From contig NC_088789.1 in the NCBI RefSeq assembly GCF_949628265.1, positions 25,847,883 through 25,911,882 of the forward strand: a stretch of DNA of 64,000 nucleotides, in the 5' to 3' direction. Position 1 is the first letter of the stretch, and each line of letters opens with the position of its first letter. Positions 1 through 15,989 of the stretch are shown in pieces. This stretch comes from Cloeon dipterum. Taxonomy: Eukaryota; Arthropoda; Insecta; Ephemeroptera; Baetidae. The position numbers and the translations under genes were made by a program. The notes under the pieces are model-generated. The model saw nothing but the letters and a program-made list of their open reading frames with translations. It was not told the DNA's origin and did no database searches.

Positions 1-255
1 TGTCGAAATGCCAAATGAGATTATCACGGCGGCCAATCGGCTAATTAGTGTCCGGCCAGACACCTGGCCACCCTAGGTGCAAGGAACACCGCGTCGACAG
101 GGGGCCGAATAGGGTGGCCAGCTGCTGGCAGCCGAATACACTCACGGGTTCGGCAGGCCAGCGGCCGCGCGGGCTGCAGTCGGCCGCAGGGGCGGCCACC
201 GCCGTGCGGACCGAGCCGCGGGGGCGGAGGGGCGGGGGTGGGGCGGGCCGCTCAC

Positions 256-295
256 CTGGAGGACAGTTGTCCATGGTCTTGGCCGTCGAGGTCAT
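256..295 (-). CDS. possible first coding exon of a minus-strand gene leaving the window
   Basis: On the minus strand an ATG at 295, with a second in-frame ATG at 274, opens a short frame reading MTSTAKTMDNCPP. It runs into a good splice donor, CAG then GTGAGC, with the exon ending at 256. The surrounding 430 bases are strongly GC-rich, while the sequence to the right turns AT-rich, as at many insect promoters and first exons. The rest of the gene would lie left of base 1. The protein is not recognisable from 13 residues. The longer minus frame reaching 364 lacks an ATG there. This is a tentative exon call. Confidence 0.3.
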
Positions 296-459
296 CAGTT
301 TGGCCGCCGGTCGAGGCCCGTTTGCGCGCAGGAGGCCGTCATTTCGGCCGCTGCGAGCTGCCAAACAACAGCTGCATATAATTCAACGCGAGATCCACCC
401 AAAACAGACCCCCTGACATCTAGGTTGCATCACGAGAAACTCGGTGAATTCGCCCCCGG

Positions 460-479
460 CTAGAGAGAGAGAGAGAGAT
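460..479. repeat. GA microsatellite
   Basis: A short run of AG dinucleotides lies about 170 bases upstream of the possible minus-strand first exon. Read from the other strand it is a CT run. GAGA-type runs are common in insect promoters, so a promoter role is possible but not shown. Confidence 0.6.
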
Positions 480-779
480 GCTGCGCGCTGGACCGCCGAC
501 CGCATCTCTCGCGCAAGCCCGGCCTCGCGGTTTCTCTTTTTGCTTTCTCATCTCATCGTCGCGGCGGTATTTGGCGCTGGCTTTTTAAAAGGGCTCTTTC
601 CACGAGAGGAACAAAAGACAAAAGAGTGCGTTGTTTGCCGAGGGGTTGAAAAGCACAAGCTTTTAAATTTTAAGAGTATAAACGCCGCCGTCACACGCAA
701 TTCACAATTTCACACGGCTTCAAACGTTTTCTTTGCTTTATTAAAAGATTCTACATGAAGCGTTTATGAAACGAAATAA

Positions 780-2958
780 TTTAGAAATATTCAATTTTGA
801 GATTAACCGTCTTCCTAGTTATTTAATTAAATTGGCTAGCATGGGGATGATTTTCTTATATATTTTTTTATGGTAAAGGCCGTGGGAATTATTAGTTGAT
901 AGATCAATTTATTGCAAAAGCATTATAATATATTAATGTTTATAATGGCTTTTACCATAAAAAATATATAAATAATATTAATGTTTATTGCTCATCAAAT
1001 TACAAAGTTATTAGACAATTTTAAAGTTGCATGCAGCCGCAGCGAATTCAGTCCTCTTATTTTATCTCAAATGCGGTTTATTATCTTCTTTATTATGAAG
1101 TGTTTTTATATAGATAAGGAAGAAAATAAATCCTTCGAATTCAATTTAATTAAATTTTACTTATCATTTTGTGAGTGCACATCTCTTTTATTTTAGGATC
1201 TCACAGCAAAATAAATCACACATAAATTATTTAGTTTATTTCTTAGTAAAAATATTCAATTTTTTCGCCAAAGTAACCCAGAAAACTTAGAAAAGGATAT
1301 TGGCAGGGTTATTAAAAATGATTATGCAAGTGTCTAGGAGAGTCTCAAAGTCGGCCACTCTCGATCCCTGCGCTAATCCAGGGTGTGTCGGCTTGATGGA
1401 GACCTCTTTTGGTCGATTTTCGCACTATATGCAGAGACAAAGTCGGGTCTAATCGACATAGCGACTGACTGTGAGACTGTCGAGAAATTCCGAAATCAGC
1501 TGCTACGCTGCTTTATAAGAAAGTGCTGCTCAAAATAGTGCATTGTGCACTGCTCATGTGAGTATGCCCTGCTGAGTACTGCGCGTTAACAGTTACCGCG
1601 AGATATCTGTATAAGAGGACGAGTCAATATCAACATCGCGAGTTTAATTTGCAATAATAAGTAAAACTGTGAGGATGATGGTCTGAAATTATTGGTAAAT
1701 TTTTGAAGATATAAATCAATTTATATAGGCTAAAATTGTTTTGGCCCATAGAAAATTTTGTATTTTAAAATATTGTTAACAGCAGAGTTGCTCAGCAATT
1801 TCCTGATTACAAATATAGAATAAATTAAATTCCCTCTCGTCTCTTTCAAGGCTGAAGAAAAAAGCTTTTGTAAAAATTATTTCAGGGACTTTAGGAATTA
1901 TATTTCAGGCTTTCAGGGTCGTGGAGAGAAATGAGAAATACAATTGAAACAGGAAAGGGAACTAAAACAATATATCACTATAGTATACTAATAAACCATG
2001 CATATTTTGTATAATTGTATAATCATTTATTAGAGAAGAGTCAATTTTGCAATACTTGCAACATTTTTAGTTTATGAATACAATTTCGAGCTTAATTTCG
2101 ACCACAAGCAAATAGGAAATATTTAAATATTCTATTAAATAGCTGGAAATATTTAATACCTGAAAATCTGTTATTTTTTTATCAGCTACACTCAGTCCAA
2201 ACTTAATCATTTTATTCCATCCTTATAATAATTATTCCTTTATTTACTCTTAAAGTAAAATGCTTTACAGGAAATTTGTGAAAAACCTTTTTACCGTTAC
2301 TTGAAATAATAGCTAAAAATTAGGAAAATGCTTAAAATTTCCATTAAAATTTTTGAGAAAATTTATGCTCAAAATCCGCACACCGTTGGATAAACCGTCA
2401 CGAAAGGGATCAAAAACTAGCAAAAAAATATGTTAATTTTTTGAGAAAATTGACAAAATCTGAAATAAATTTCGGTCCTGATTTCATAGAGACTGTTGAT
2501 AAATTTAAAAAAACCCAATGAACCACTAGCGATAGTCAATAATACAAAATGTTTTGTTGGCCTGTAATGCTCTTTTAATTCATACACACAGGACCGCTGG
2601 ATGATTTACGTCTCACTTATTCCATACTTGGAAATACATTTTGCAATTCTTTCATAAATCACACTTTGATTTCAATTTTATTATATCTTTGTTCGCGGGG
2701 TCCGAAGGTTCAGTCATTATTTAATTAGTTGTCTGAGATTATTTGCTGATGTGCGATACACACGCATCTCTGTGGTTCGAGATGTTATCAATTGAGCGAA
2801 CGCAAACAGAAGGGGCTGCGAACGCCTGGCCGCGATAATAATTGAAAGGATGGCTGGGCTGTGATTTTTCACTCTGTTCGCAGGCCAACATGCTTCTGTG
2901 GTGGCCGAGTGGGCCGTGAAAAATTTATGCGACGAGTGACTAGGCAACCCCGACTGAA
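780..2958. other. AT-rich intergenic region, no gene seen
   Basis: This stretch separates the GC-rich left edge from the SLC46-like transporter. No open frame has flanking splice sites or a recognisable product. Part of it, about 2370-2590, resembles on the minus strand the dispersed repeat called family A here (shared words around GTTGGCCTGTAATGCTCTT). About 1340-1640 is less AT-rich than its flanks but gives no recognisable feature. Confidence 0.5.
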
Positions 2959-5900
2959 ATGGCCACAATGGAGGAAGCAAAAATTCAAAAGGTATATTTG
3001 ACTCGATTTTAAAGTTCACTGCGAACCAAATTTGAGAATTTTCGTGCGAATGACTGCGCATTTTGCAATTCCAGCGAAAATGGCTGAAGGACAGCTTGAA
3101 CAAAGTGACAACGGAGCCTGTGATGTTTCTCTACATGTTCGCGTTCATGCTCACGTCCGTCGTGGAACAGAGGTTTTACGTGGACCGCGCGTGCCGAGTG
3201 GATCTTGGATTCTCGGACGAGATCTGCACAAATATTGCCAGCAACTCCTCGGAAAAGGTCATTGTCCAGAAGTACGTCGCCGTTTTTGTTCAGGTAATTG
3301 TCCTTTGAACTCTATAAAACTTGATTTCTTAATATTGATTAAAAAATCCTATATCGTAGTTAAAACATCCATTCTATTGTAGCTCCATTATGTAATTTAT
3401 TGAAAAACTTTACATAAAAAATAAATATTTGCATTTTTTTTAAATAGGAAAAGGATCAAAATAAAGGCGAACCCTTGCTGACATATTTATAGGTCTTCAG
3501 AACTCGATGAAATTTGTAAAGGTGTTGCTCTTTTATTGACAGCAATGTTTAACTCTTAAATATAAGGCAGAAATTCCAAACAATTTCTAGTTCAAGGTTT
3601 TTTTATTTTCCGAAAAAAATCAAGTTTTCCAAACGGTCGTAACTTAGCTTCTGGTCGAGATAAAGATAAATTTTTGGTTTCTAAATTTAGTTCATGACAA
3701 AAGCTGAAAATTTGTTGATCATTGACAAACACGGAGGTCAAATACCAAAGTCATAAAACGTGATTGTGAAGCTAAAAAATTACGACACATCTAAGGACAA
3801 AAGTTTTTCCAAGTTTGAAACTGCCAAAATCGAAAGATTAAGTGTTTTTTTCGGGATTTTGCAACCTCATAAACACGAGGTTTCCTTTAATTTGTCCAGA
3901 TTTCGAGGAGATTTGATGTTAGGATGATTAATTATGACTAATTAAGATTTAAATGAGGTAGTGGTCGTTTTTTGGAAGTTAAATCCTTGCCTCCTGGGGT
4001 TGCTATTTAGTCTTGGCTCGAAACATTATGTGTTTTTCGTCATCAAAAGGTTAAATCCGGACTTAATTTTGCTTTATTACCGAAGAAAAACTTTTACTCT
4101 AATTTTAGTGCTTTAGGGGACCCGAAAAAAGTTGATGGCTTAAGAAAACTTTTGCCTCGCGCGGGTGATAAACGTTATACATTGAAAAATTTCGCCGCAG
4201 CATCCATGTAACTGTCTCATTATTATGTAACCAGTTGATCTTTCTTTGTCTGCAGTACAACACCATTGCCATGCACGGCGTTCCTCTCGTCCTGGCACTG
4301 TTTCTCGGCGCCTGGAGCGACAAGAACGGGGGTGCAAGGAAAGGACCGCTCCTCGCGGGCCTTCTCGGCAAGACCCTCTACTCTGTAATGTTCGCCGTAA
4401 ATGCGTGGCAAGATTCGTGGCCCCTGTACTTTTCTTTGTACACGGCGACGCTGCCTCCTGCACTCACTGGCGCCGATCTGGCCATCTTCATGGCGACCTT
4501 CAGCTATGTGGCTGACGTCACTACGCCAGAGGTATTAATTTTGATTTTTTTTAAAAAAAAAAATCGAGTGAAAATGAATGTTACGATTCGTGTTATTGTG
4601 AAAGGAGATTAAAAAATTTCTTTTGTATTCAAATATTCAAGATAAACAGATAATTAAAACATGTGTTCAACACCTGACGTGAACGTGAACTGAGCAAATT
4701 ATGGTACAATTTTATCTTCGATTTTGAAATTCTTAATCTGTACCCTTCAGAAGACCCTTTTTGCTTTCAATTTGAAAATATTTTTGCTGTATAAATAAAT
4801 TATAATTAATTTTTTCAGGAACGCACCTTGCGAATTACATTGCTGCAGGTGTCATACCTCATCACCATTCCCACCGGCGTCGCTTTGGGAAAAATTCTTT
4901 TCAACGCCACTGGCGAGTCCGTGGTGATTTGTTTCCTGGTGAACGCGGCGCTGCTTGTCCTGGCTCTGATCTACGCGGCTCTGCGGCTCAACTGGCGGTC
5001 GGCCAAGAGGGTCATGGACACCGCAAAGGTGGTGGAGAAGCGGAAACCCTTCCTCTGCGACTTCTTCGACAGACAACACCTCGCTGACACCATCAGGACG
5101 GTGTTCCGAAAAAGGCCTGGCTCGCGGAGGGCGTATCTCTGGGGCCTGCTCATCGCAATGGGCCTTTACACCTTCCACAGAGGTATTTTTTTAACTCAAA
5201 GTTTACAAAATATTTTAATTTTTCAATAATTTCAGATGAGAGCTCTTTGATGTATCTGTACACGCAGCTGACGTTCAATTTCGACCTGAACTTGTATAGC
5301 AATTTCAGGACGTACCAGTCAGGAGTCTACGTTTTGGGTACTTAAAAAATTACGCATCAATTTTTCCACCCTGAGTTTGAATTCCAGGCATACTGTGTGT
5401 GATGCCAATCATGACCAAGGTCTGCAAGCTGCCCGATGCAGCGGCTGTGCTAGTCGGCGCAGCAGCACACGCGGCGGCCCGAGTGGTTTTTATTTTGGCC
5501 AAAATGCCTTACATGCTCTACGTAGGCGCCACTTTATCTTCCCTCGGACCTATCGTTGCACCTGTGATTAAATCGATGGTGACCAAAGTTGTGCCAATCA
5601 GAGACAGAGGTACGCAATCAATTTCGTTTAAAATAAAAACGAAGGACAAAAAAATTAGAACCTTTTTATTAAAAAAATTGCGGATCATAATTTATGTTTA
5701 TTTTCTCTAAAAAATTTATTTAAATTAATTTGATTGAAATTTTATTAGGGAAAGTGATGTCAATTTTGGCCTCCGCCGACAACGCGGTGCCTTTGTTTTC
5801 CGGAGTCGTGTACTCGCAGGTGTACAACGCGACCATAACCACCTTCCCGCAGGCCTTCTTCATCATCACCATTGCCGCGCAGCTCCTGGTCATGGCGATT

Positions 5901-6088
5901 ATGGGGTAAATAACAATCCTTTTTGCCCCAATCAGATGTCAATCAAGCTTTGTCTATTATTCAGAGGCATCCAGTGCTCGCTGAAGAGCGGCATTTTGGA
6001 TGACGGCGAAACTCCACCAGCTGCCCAAGTGGATGAGCCGCTGCATAGGAGCCCATCGAAAGCGTCCGTCCACTCGATGACAGATTAA
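2959..6088 (+). CDS. SLC46-like major facilitator (proton-coupled folate transporter type)
   Basis: Eight exons join in phase: 2959-2991, 3075-3293, 4256-4531, 4819-5182, 5236-5337, 5388-5609, 5749-5905 and 5965-6088, giving about 498 residues. The N-terminus reads MATMEEAKIQK, then an early EPVMFLYMFAFML membrane segment, as in SLC46 proteins. A polar loop with candidate N-glycosylation sites follows, then many hydrophobic helices and a hydrophilic tail ending SKASVHSMTD. FLGAWSDKNG matches the usual loop between helices 2 and 3 of this superfamily. SLC46 members move folates, haem-related or other small organic substrates, often with protons. The exact substrate cannot be told here. The start codon opens the only in-frame first exon with a donor. 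The family call is confident, the orthologue is not. Confidence 0.85.
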
Positions 6089-6287
6089 TGCGTTTCATTG
6101 TTCTCGTGCCAAAACGTCAGAGGGCTGTTATTTCAATAACGCACACACACTGCTTCAACCCTAATCAATGGAGAGTGGAAGGTGGAAGAAGTGCAAATTT
6201 TGTAAATATATATGTATATTCATAGATATTTCGCTGTAAAGTAAAACCGATATTTGATATTTTGATACATGTACAATGTTTCGTATC

Positions 6288-6304
6288 AATAAATTTTGAA
6301 TAAA
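6288..6304 (+). terminator. polyadenylation signals of the SLC46-like gene
   Basis: Two AATAAA hexamers, at 6288-6293 and 6299-6304, lie about 200 bases after the transporter stop codon. That distance suits a short 3' untranslated region. Confidence 0.6.
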
Positions 6305-6593
6305 ATTAATTTGTTTACAAAAATAATTACTATTTCATATTTAATCAAATAAATTACCTTTAACTTGACAAAAAATATTTTTAAGTCTATGGGAAATTAA
6401 GTCTTTCGTGGGGCAACGTCTTTGCATTTGCAAAGTGAATAGAAAAAGTTGAGTTGATGATAAATTCTTGAGAAACATAAGCATTTTAAGTTCAAATTTT
6501 GGAAAGTTTAGCAAGGTAAAGGTGATATATTGAACCAACTAATCAAGCACAATATGATTAGACCTTTGGTAAAAATGAAAACTGTCAATTTTC

Positions 6594-7090
6594 ACCAACA
6601 TTGTCATCCCCAAATCTCGGGTTTGAACAATGAAAATTAAAAAAAAACACCATTCGACTTGTTTTAGCCTAATACCCTAGATAGCCGATGGGTTTTTGGG
6701 GTGATCGCCTACCCCACCAACCCCAATTTACCTTTTTAACCTCCGTAGAATAAATTATTGGTAAAAGTGCGATGAAATTTCTGGCTCTGCTATTTAGATA
6801 TTTATTTTCACCCCTATTAAGGGAAATATGAGTTCGTTTTTAAGACCTACCTGTAGATATATATTTATTAATTTAAGATAATTGTGATCAGTGAATAAGT
6901 TTGCTGAAGGGCTAAGCGTCGCGATTTTGATCGTATATTTAATTCACAGGGTGGAAGGGGGATGATGTTTCATCACCCTCAAAACCCTTCATCTATCTAG
7001 GGGAGGTTGAGATGAGTCGAACGGTGTGCAGTTTTCGCAATTCTGACAGTTTAAATTCGAGATTTGGGGGTGACAAAATTGGCAATTTGA
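6594..7090. mobile_element. foldback (long inverted repeat) element
   Basis: Two arms of roughly 130 bases are imperfect reverse complements. The left arm is about 6594-6720 and the right arm about 6950-7090, around a spacer of about 230 bases. Shared words include CCCCAAATCTCG, TTCGACT, CCCTAGATAG and GGGTTTT, in the same order when the right arm is reversed. No coding frame spans it. This is the structure of a foldback or hairpin MITE. I did not find a convincing target-site duplication, so the outer limits are approximate. Confidence 0.65.
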
Positions 7091-7825
7091 GTCACTCGTC
7101 ACGTATATTTTTTAAAAAGCTAACAGATGATGAAAAAATGTTTTGGTCGTTCAATTGGTCTAAAAAACTATTCATTTAAAGAAGAAAATCTTACATGAAG
7201 AAACCTTTTATGCCAAATTGAACAAATTAGAAGGTTTTGGAAGATTTCTAGTGTTTAAATAGGCTTAAAATAGCTCAGAAAAAGTTGATAGTCTAAAATA
7301 ACAGCCTCGACATTTCATTAAATTTCAGATTTAATAAAAATATATGAAATTGTTGTGGTTCCCGCACAATTTATGCATTATCTATATTTGGCACCTCAAC
7401 GTGACCCGCGAGTGGTCAGCAAGCAAAGAACACGAGAAAGTCGAAGAAGGATTTAAAATGGGAATTTTTGAGATGCTGATCGATGATCTCGAAATTTCCA
7501 AAGCCTTCCAAGAATGCAACACGCAAGCTGAAGAGCAAAGAAATTTTGTTCCTTGTATTATTTGAACTATTTCCTGTGGTAAATTTCTGATTTGAGCCGC
7601 GATTAATATAAATTCCAAATATGCGCCGACAAATTTCTCAAATGACGAGAAGCAATATATTATTATGCTCCATTTTCTCGCTTCATGATTGTGATCAGCA
7701 AAAAATATCACACAAAACAGACGCAGAGTATTAGCAGTTTGGGAGCCTGCCTGCCGCATTGAACGAAAGGGTAAAGAGGCCGGTGTGTGTGCGAATATAG
7801 CGAGAGAGCGACAGTCGACGGCGAG

Positions 7826-11228
<3,403 letters not shown>

Positions 11229-11511
11229 GAAAGTTTGTTTGAATTAATTTGCATTTAAAAATATGTTGTATGTTTATGTATTTCGAAATAACATCAGTCC
11301 ACTTAAGATAAATTTGCTCTCCCAGTTAAGGAGAAATTATTTTGACTCACCAAATTTATATTGCAAATTGTTAAGAGTCCTATCTTTACAAATGGAAGTA
11401 CAAAAAGACAATTCTATTGTTTGTTAATTAATTTAAAAATTCTCGTTTGTCATTGTGCAGAAACAAATAAGTAATCGTACAATCAAACTGTTTACCAATT
11501 GGTGTCAACTA

Positions 11512-11524
11512 AATAAATAAAAAA
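11512..11524 (+). terminator. possible polyadenylation signal of esterase 1
   Basis: Overlapping AATAAA hexamers lie about 285 bases after the esterase stop codon and about 160 bases before the first receptor gene. Confidence 0.4.
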
Positions 11525-11684
11525 TATTGCAAAGGAAAAGTTACTGTGTCATGCTCAAAAACTTCGAAGAAAAGCTACACAAATATTGACTCAGCCACGT
11601 ATGTCACTCTCATAATTTGATTTATCGTTTTATTTGCTGTTCAATCGCTCTCCAAAGCTTTTGATCGAATGAACAACCGCGGCA

Positions 11685-13402
11685 ATGGTTCCGTTTTTGC
11701 GCTTGGCTCGCTTATTTGGAATCGCGCCCTTTTCCAAAATATCCTCCACTCACTTGTATATCACGAAATTGTCGCGTTTTTTGTTTGGACTATTGCAAGT
11801 TTTCATTGAAATCGTCTACATTTTCCACTCGGTCATCCAATTCAGTGAACTCCTCAGTGAATCCTACAACATCCGAATGACAGTGACCACCGCCTTCGCC
11901 ATGGTGAACTACTTCATCGATCACCTCAATGTGTTGTCCTTGATTCAATTATCTCAAAAACTGCCGAAATGCATAATTTTCATAATAGAAAACTTCAAGT
12001 ATGCCGACAAGAAATTGAATTTCCAGTTCAGGGACATGTGGAGTTTTTACGCTCTCGTCACGTCCAGCATCATGCTCGTGAAAAACTCATATATGATATT
12101 CGGAGCGGCCAATCCGAGGCTTCCGCTCAGCCTTAGTAGTCGCTTTGTCTACTGCATGATATTTGTCACCGAACAATTAGTCTCGTACGTGTGCCTGGAG
12201 ACAAAAAAGCGGCTCGTGTTGCTCAATGAGCTGCTCAGGAGCGACGTTGAGGAGAAAAATTTCGTGAGACTCGCTCACTTGCGGTCCATTTTTGCGGCGA
12301 TGACGGATAGTCAGTCTGCATTGGCGCGACTAACGCAGAAATTTCTGCTCTTTGATCTGTCGCAAGCAATCATGCTGGTCATCATCGGTGCGATGAATAT
12401 TTACAACCACTGCGCCGACACTGATGATCCCACAAAAAACGTGACCTGGTGCTTGACGAGTGCGGTATTTGGTCTGGACTGCGCTTGGAGAATTTGTTTT
12501 CTTGCTGCCAGCTGCGGCTGTCTGCAAATCGAGGTAATTGTGACACAAATATTTTCCTAACTACCACATAAAATAATCAGGGTACGCAAAAATCCATATT
12601 TTTACGGAAAAAACCCTGCATTTAAAAAAACTGTTTTTTCGGGTTTTTCAGCAATTGTGCGCATTTTCCCGAAACATATGCATTGAAGATAAAAAATTAT
12701 CATGATGCATGACCAAAAAATTGGATTTTTACAAAATCAGTTAATAAATAGCCACTGGTTTCACCAAAAGACCAAAAATTTTAACACGATCCTCGTAATT
12801 TTTCAAAAATTCTGACTCTTTTGGCGGGAAATTTAACCTTTTCGGGGCAAATTTGGAAATTTCAGCAGATCGATTTGCCTCGTTGTGCATGTGTCCATCA
12901 ACCTGCAAGCCTCTAACAAAAGCACCAAGAGAATATTTTCGGCGAACCGTTACTAGCATGTCGAATTTTATAAAACACACTAACAAATTACTTCATCAAA
13001 TTTGGATGATTCAGTTTAGCATGAATGTCTGCTTTTCTTTGTTCCAGGCTGAGAAAACTGCTGATTTAGTGAGTCGCTTGTTCAGGCACGGGCAGGACCA
13101 CAAAACGACACAGGAGGTGAGCTCCTTGCAATCGTCTGCTATGCAACCTGCTAGACAGCCAAGTTAAAACATTTGCCTACCTATACTGATAATTTTCCTA
13201 ATTCTTGTAGCTGCAAGCGTTTTTGGATTTGGCCCTATCACGGAAAGTAACTTTCTCCGCCTGCGGACTGTTCAATGTCGATCTGCCACTTTTGTTTGCC
13301 GTAAGTTTTGTTTACAGCAAATCAAACAATAATTTAATTATGTTTCAACAGGCCGGAGGAGCTGTCACAAGTTATGTTTTCTTGATTACCCAACTCAAGT
13401 GA
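11685..13402 (+). CDS. gustatory receptor 1 (7tm_7 family)
   Basis: Four exons, all joined in phase 0: 11685-12533, 13048-13116, 13211-13300 and 13352-13402, giving about 352 residues. The large first exon encodes most of the seven predicted membrane segments. The three small exons encode the last intracellular loop and helix 7, ending TSYVFLITQLK, a variant of the family's TYhhhhhQF signature. Insect gustatory receptors are ligand-gated cation channels in sensory neurons, with the N-terminus inside the cell. The ligand cannot be read from sequence. An ATG at 11669 is out of frame, so 11685 is the start. Intron 1 carries a CAGGG-ended repeat. The gene begins a tandem cluster with two related genes and a pseudogene. 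Confidence 0.85.
12578..12850 (+). mobile_element. CAGGG-ended MITE (family C) in gustatory receptor intron 1
   Basis: The left end reads CAGGGTACGCAAAAA. The following 250 bases match, with interruptions, the reverse complement of 50670-51014 in the kinase gene. Shared words include TGCGCATTTT, CATGATG, ATGACCAAAAA and GCCACTGGTTTCACCAA-like text. The right end is not clear, so the end coordinate is approximate. It has no coding capacity. Confidence 0.6.
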
Positions 13403-13733
13403 ACGCATGTCCTTGATGGTTTTTTTTTTTAACAATATTCTAAAACGCTATTCGACTATCTCCAACACAGACACTGTGCACCTTTTAGATATTTTGTTTA
13501 ATTAATTTACTAAAGACGCAATTCTAGTGCTAGCTGCTTTTAGTAAAAAGAGCTGCGTAGAGTGTAATGGAAATGAAACTCTGATAAGATGAGTACATGC
13601 AATTTAACCATTGTTTGTTTCACTCTCTCTAATGAATTTTTGAATTCAAAATTCGATCAATGTGTCACTCTACGCAAACAACAAGGACGTGTGCCGCTGC
13701 CAAAAACAAATTCACATATGCTGCAAAATCAGC

Positions 13734-14991
13734 ATGGCAATCCAAGTGTATAGACCCATCCTGCACATTCTTCGCTGCTTTGGACTTCTTCCATTCGAGG
13801 ACATTGACGAAAAGAAATGTCGACTCCGAGAGAGCTCAGTCCTCAAATACATTTCCTGTGCGGTCCAATTAATTCTTCTTACACTTTACGTAATCCGAAT
13901 ATTTAATCAAATATTATTTCTCATTAAAGATGAGTCTTATTTTGGTATGAAAACAGAGATTCTTGCAGTATTATCTAATAACTCATTAATTCCTATGCTC
14001 ATTTGCATTTTTATTTCAACTTTAGGTTTATGCGAATATTTAAGCCAATTTTTCAATTTACTTAGGAAATGCGAGTCATTTGTACCTAACAGCATTGATA
14101 CTAGTAAATTTATCGTGAAAATGTTTTTCTTCCATTTCTTTTTTTGCAACGTCGGCGACTGGGCATATTTTATTTATTTATCTTCTAAAACAAATCAACC
14201 AATTGAAGATTATTCGGTTGTTGTTACTAATTTAATGTGCTTTTTATTAGAGGATATTTCTCTATCGTTAACTCTAGAAATTTATTTTCGATTGAAAGCG
14301 ATCAACAATGAAACCAAATTAGTTTATTTGCACACTGGGCAAAGTAATATTTTTACAGATGTAAATATAAGTTGTGTAAGGCAAGCATATGAATTGACTA
14401 GTTCAGCTCAAAGAATTGTGGCGAAATTTGTACGACACTACTTCACTTTTAAATTAGCTCAAGATTGCTTTAATCTTTTACTGCAAATAGTGGCGATTGT
14501 ACAATATCCCGAAAAAGTAGGAAAAATACTCTTGTATAGTTTGGTTTACTTAACCGCAATTCGCATTTACAAACTGTCAACTATATGTTGGATCTGTGGA
14601 AAAGTAAAAACGGAGGTAAGCTGTAGATTTAGATTTTAATTAATATGAAACAGGTTCCCATTCCAGGCAGCAGAAACGAAGAATCTAGTGGTTAAATTAT
14701 ACAGATACGATCTAAAGGAAGAAACTCGCAATGAGGTAAAAGAAGATACAGTTTCTCGTCTCGTTAAAATTTTGACACGAAAATCGCAAGATAAACGCAT
14801 TTTTTGAGCTGACCCTTTCCCATCAGTTGAAATTTTCTGCCTCTGGCTTTATGGATATTGATCTGCAGCTACTTTTCCAGGTAAGTATATATAATTATTT
14901 AGTAGACAAGCTAAATTTTAATTCAACACACCACAAACTTCAGGCAGGAGGTGCAATCGTCAGCTACGTTGTAATCATCTTAGAATTCTAA
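13734..14991 (+). CDS. gustatory receptor 2 (7tm_7 family)
   Basis: Four exons join in phase 0: 13734-14615, 14667-14735, 14827-14880 and 14944-14991, giving about 350 residues. The exon plan matches receptor 1: a long first exon, a 69-base second exon, then two short exons for helix 7. The protein ends SYVVIILEF, a diverged form of the TYhhhhhQF signature. The start is the ATG giving MAIQVYRPILHIL; the open frame extends further upstream, but only from a GTG. Codon use is more AT-rich than in receptor 1. The third exon is 54 bases rather than 90, so the loop before helix 7 is shorter. A decayed copy of this gene's 3' half follows at about 15990-16456. Ligand unknown. Confidence 0.8.
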
Positions 14992-14999
14992 AATTGAAC

Positions 15000-15985
15000 G
15001 CTTGTATTAAATACCAATGAATAAATAAATAGTTTTAAGGAATATGAGTTGTAGAAAATTATGATAATTATTTTGTCATGAATGGTAATTGCAAATTTTT
15101 TTTGGCCAGCTCAAATTCGGCAGTAACACAAAACGACAGTAACGGATTAAAGCGCGAGCGCGCCATCTAAAATCATTAGTTTTGCAACATGCTAAACATA
15201 TAGCCGAGTTGTAATATTTGCTTCATTTAACAATTAGTTCAAATACTGTAAGAGTTAAAATTACAATTTTAGCTGGCATATTACTCTCAAGGAAAGCCTG
15301 AGAACTGTATATAGTCTGTCAGACACGTCCCTTTCTTTCTAGATTAGATTTAGATTTTTCTCTATTTGTACCAAAGATAAAAATATATCAAATTGTAATT
15401 CACTCGCAACACGAAGAACCTAAATATTTTTTCTTTTTAATTAATTCTAGCGAGTCTTTCCGAAAATTTCCTGAAAAATTTCTCAATAAGTATATTATTT
15501 TAGATAAAAAATAAATCTCGTTTCTCTGAACACTGTTAGAATTAATTTTGATATTAGCGAGACCCACCAATTTTCTTCAAACTGGCAAATAATTCAATAG
15601 TGCAATAAACCTGCTTGTGATTAAAACGGGTACATCGATTTACCTTTGTATTTCCATGATCCGCCAGAAACCGCATCAAACTCATTCGCAAAAAGGCTAA
15701 AATAAACTGAATTGCGAAAAATTATTGAAACTCGCGTTAGTTTCCTAGGACGTTGGCGCGCACAATTCATTTCTAATCGAATCAGAAGCAAACCGTAAAG
15801 ATCCGTTTTCAAAATTATCCGCTGTTTCGGGATTGTTCCATTCAATGATTTCGATTTTATTAGATTCAATTAAACGCCATTAATAAGCAAATTCAAATCC
15901 AAACTGGCAAAAGGATTTTATCACAAGTTTGAAAATCCGCTCATTAAAACAATCCTAAAAGAATACAGAATACACATAATGCTTC
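15000..15985. other. intergenic region between receptor 2 and the pseudogene
   Basis: AT-rich DNA follows receptor 2, with AATAAA-type hexamers near 15018-15026 that may end its transcript. No supported gene was found. It may contain the eroded 5' half of the duplicated receptor, but I could not align it by eye. Confidence 0.4.
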
Positions 15986-15989
15986 CGCA

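Noticed and set aside
13662-13733. N-terminal extension of gustatory receptor 2
   Set aside because: It would need a GTG start. The in-frame ATG at 13734 aligns with the usual receptor N-terminus.
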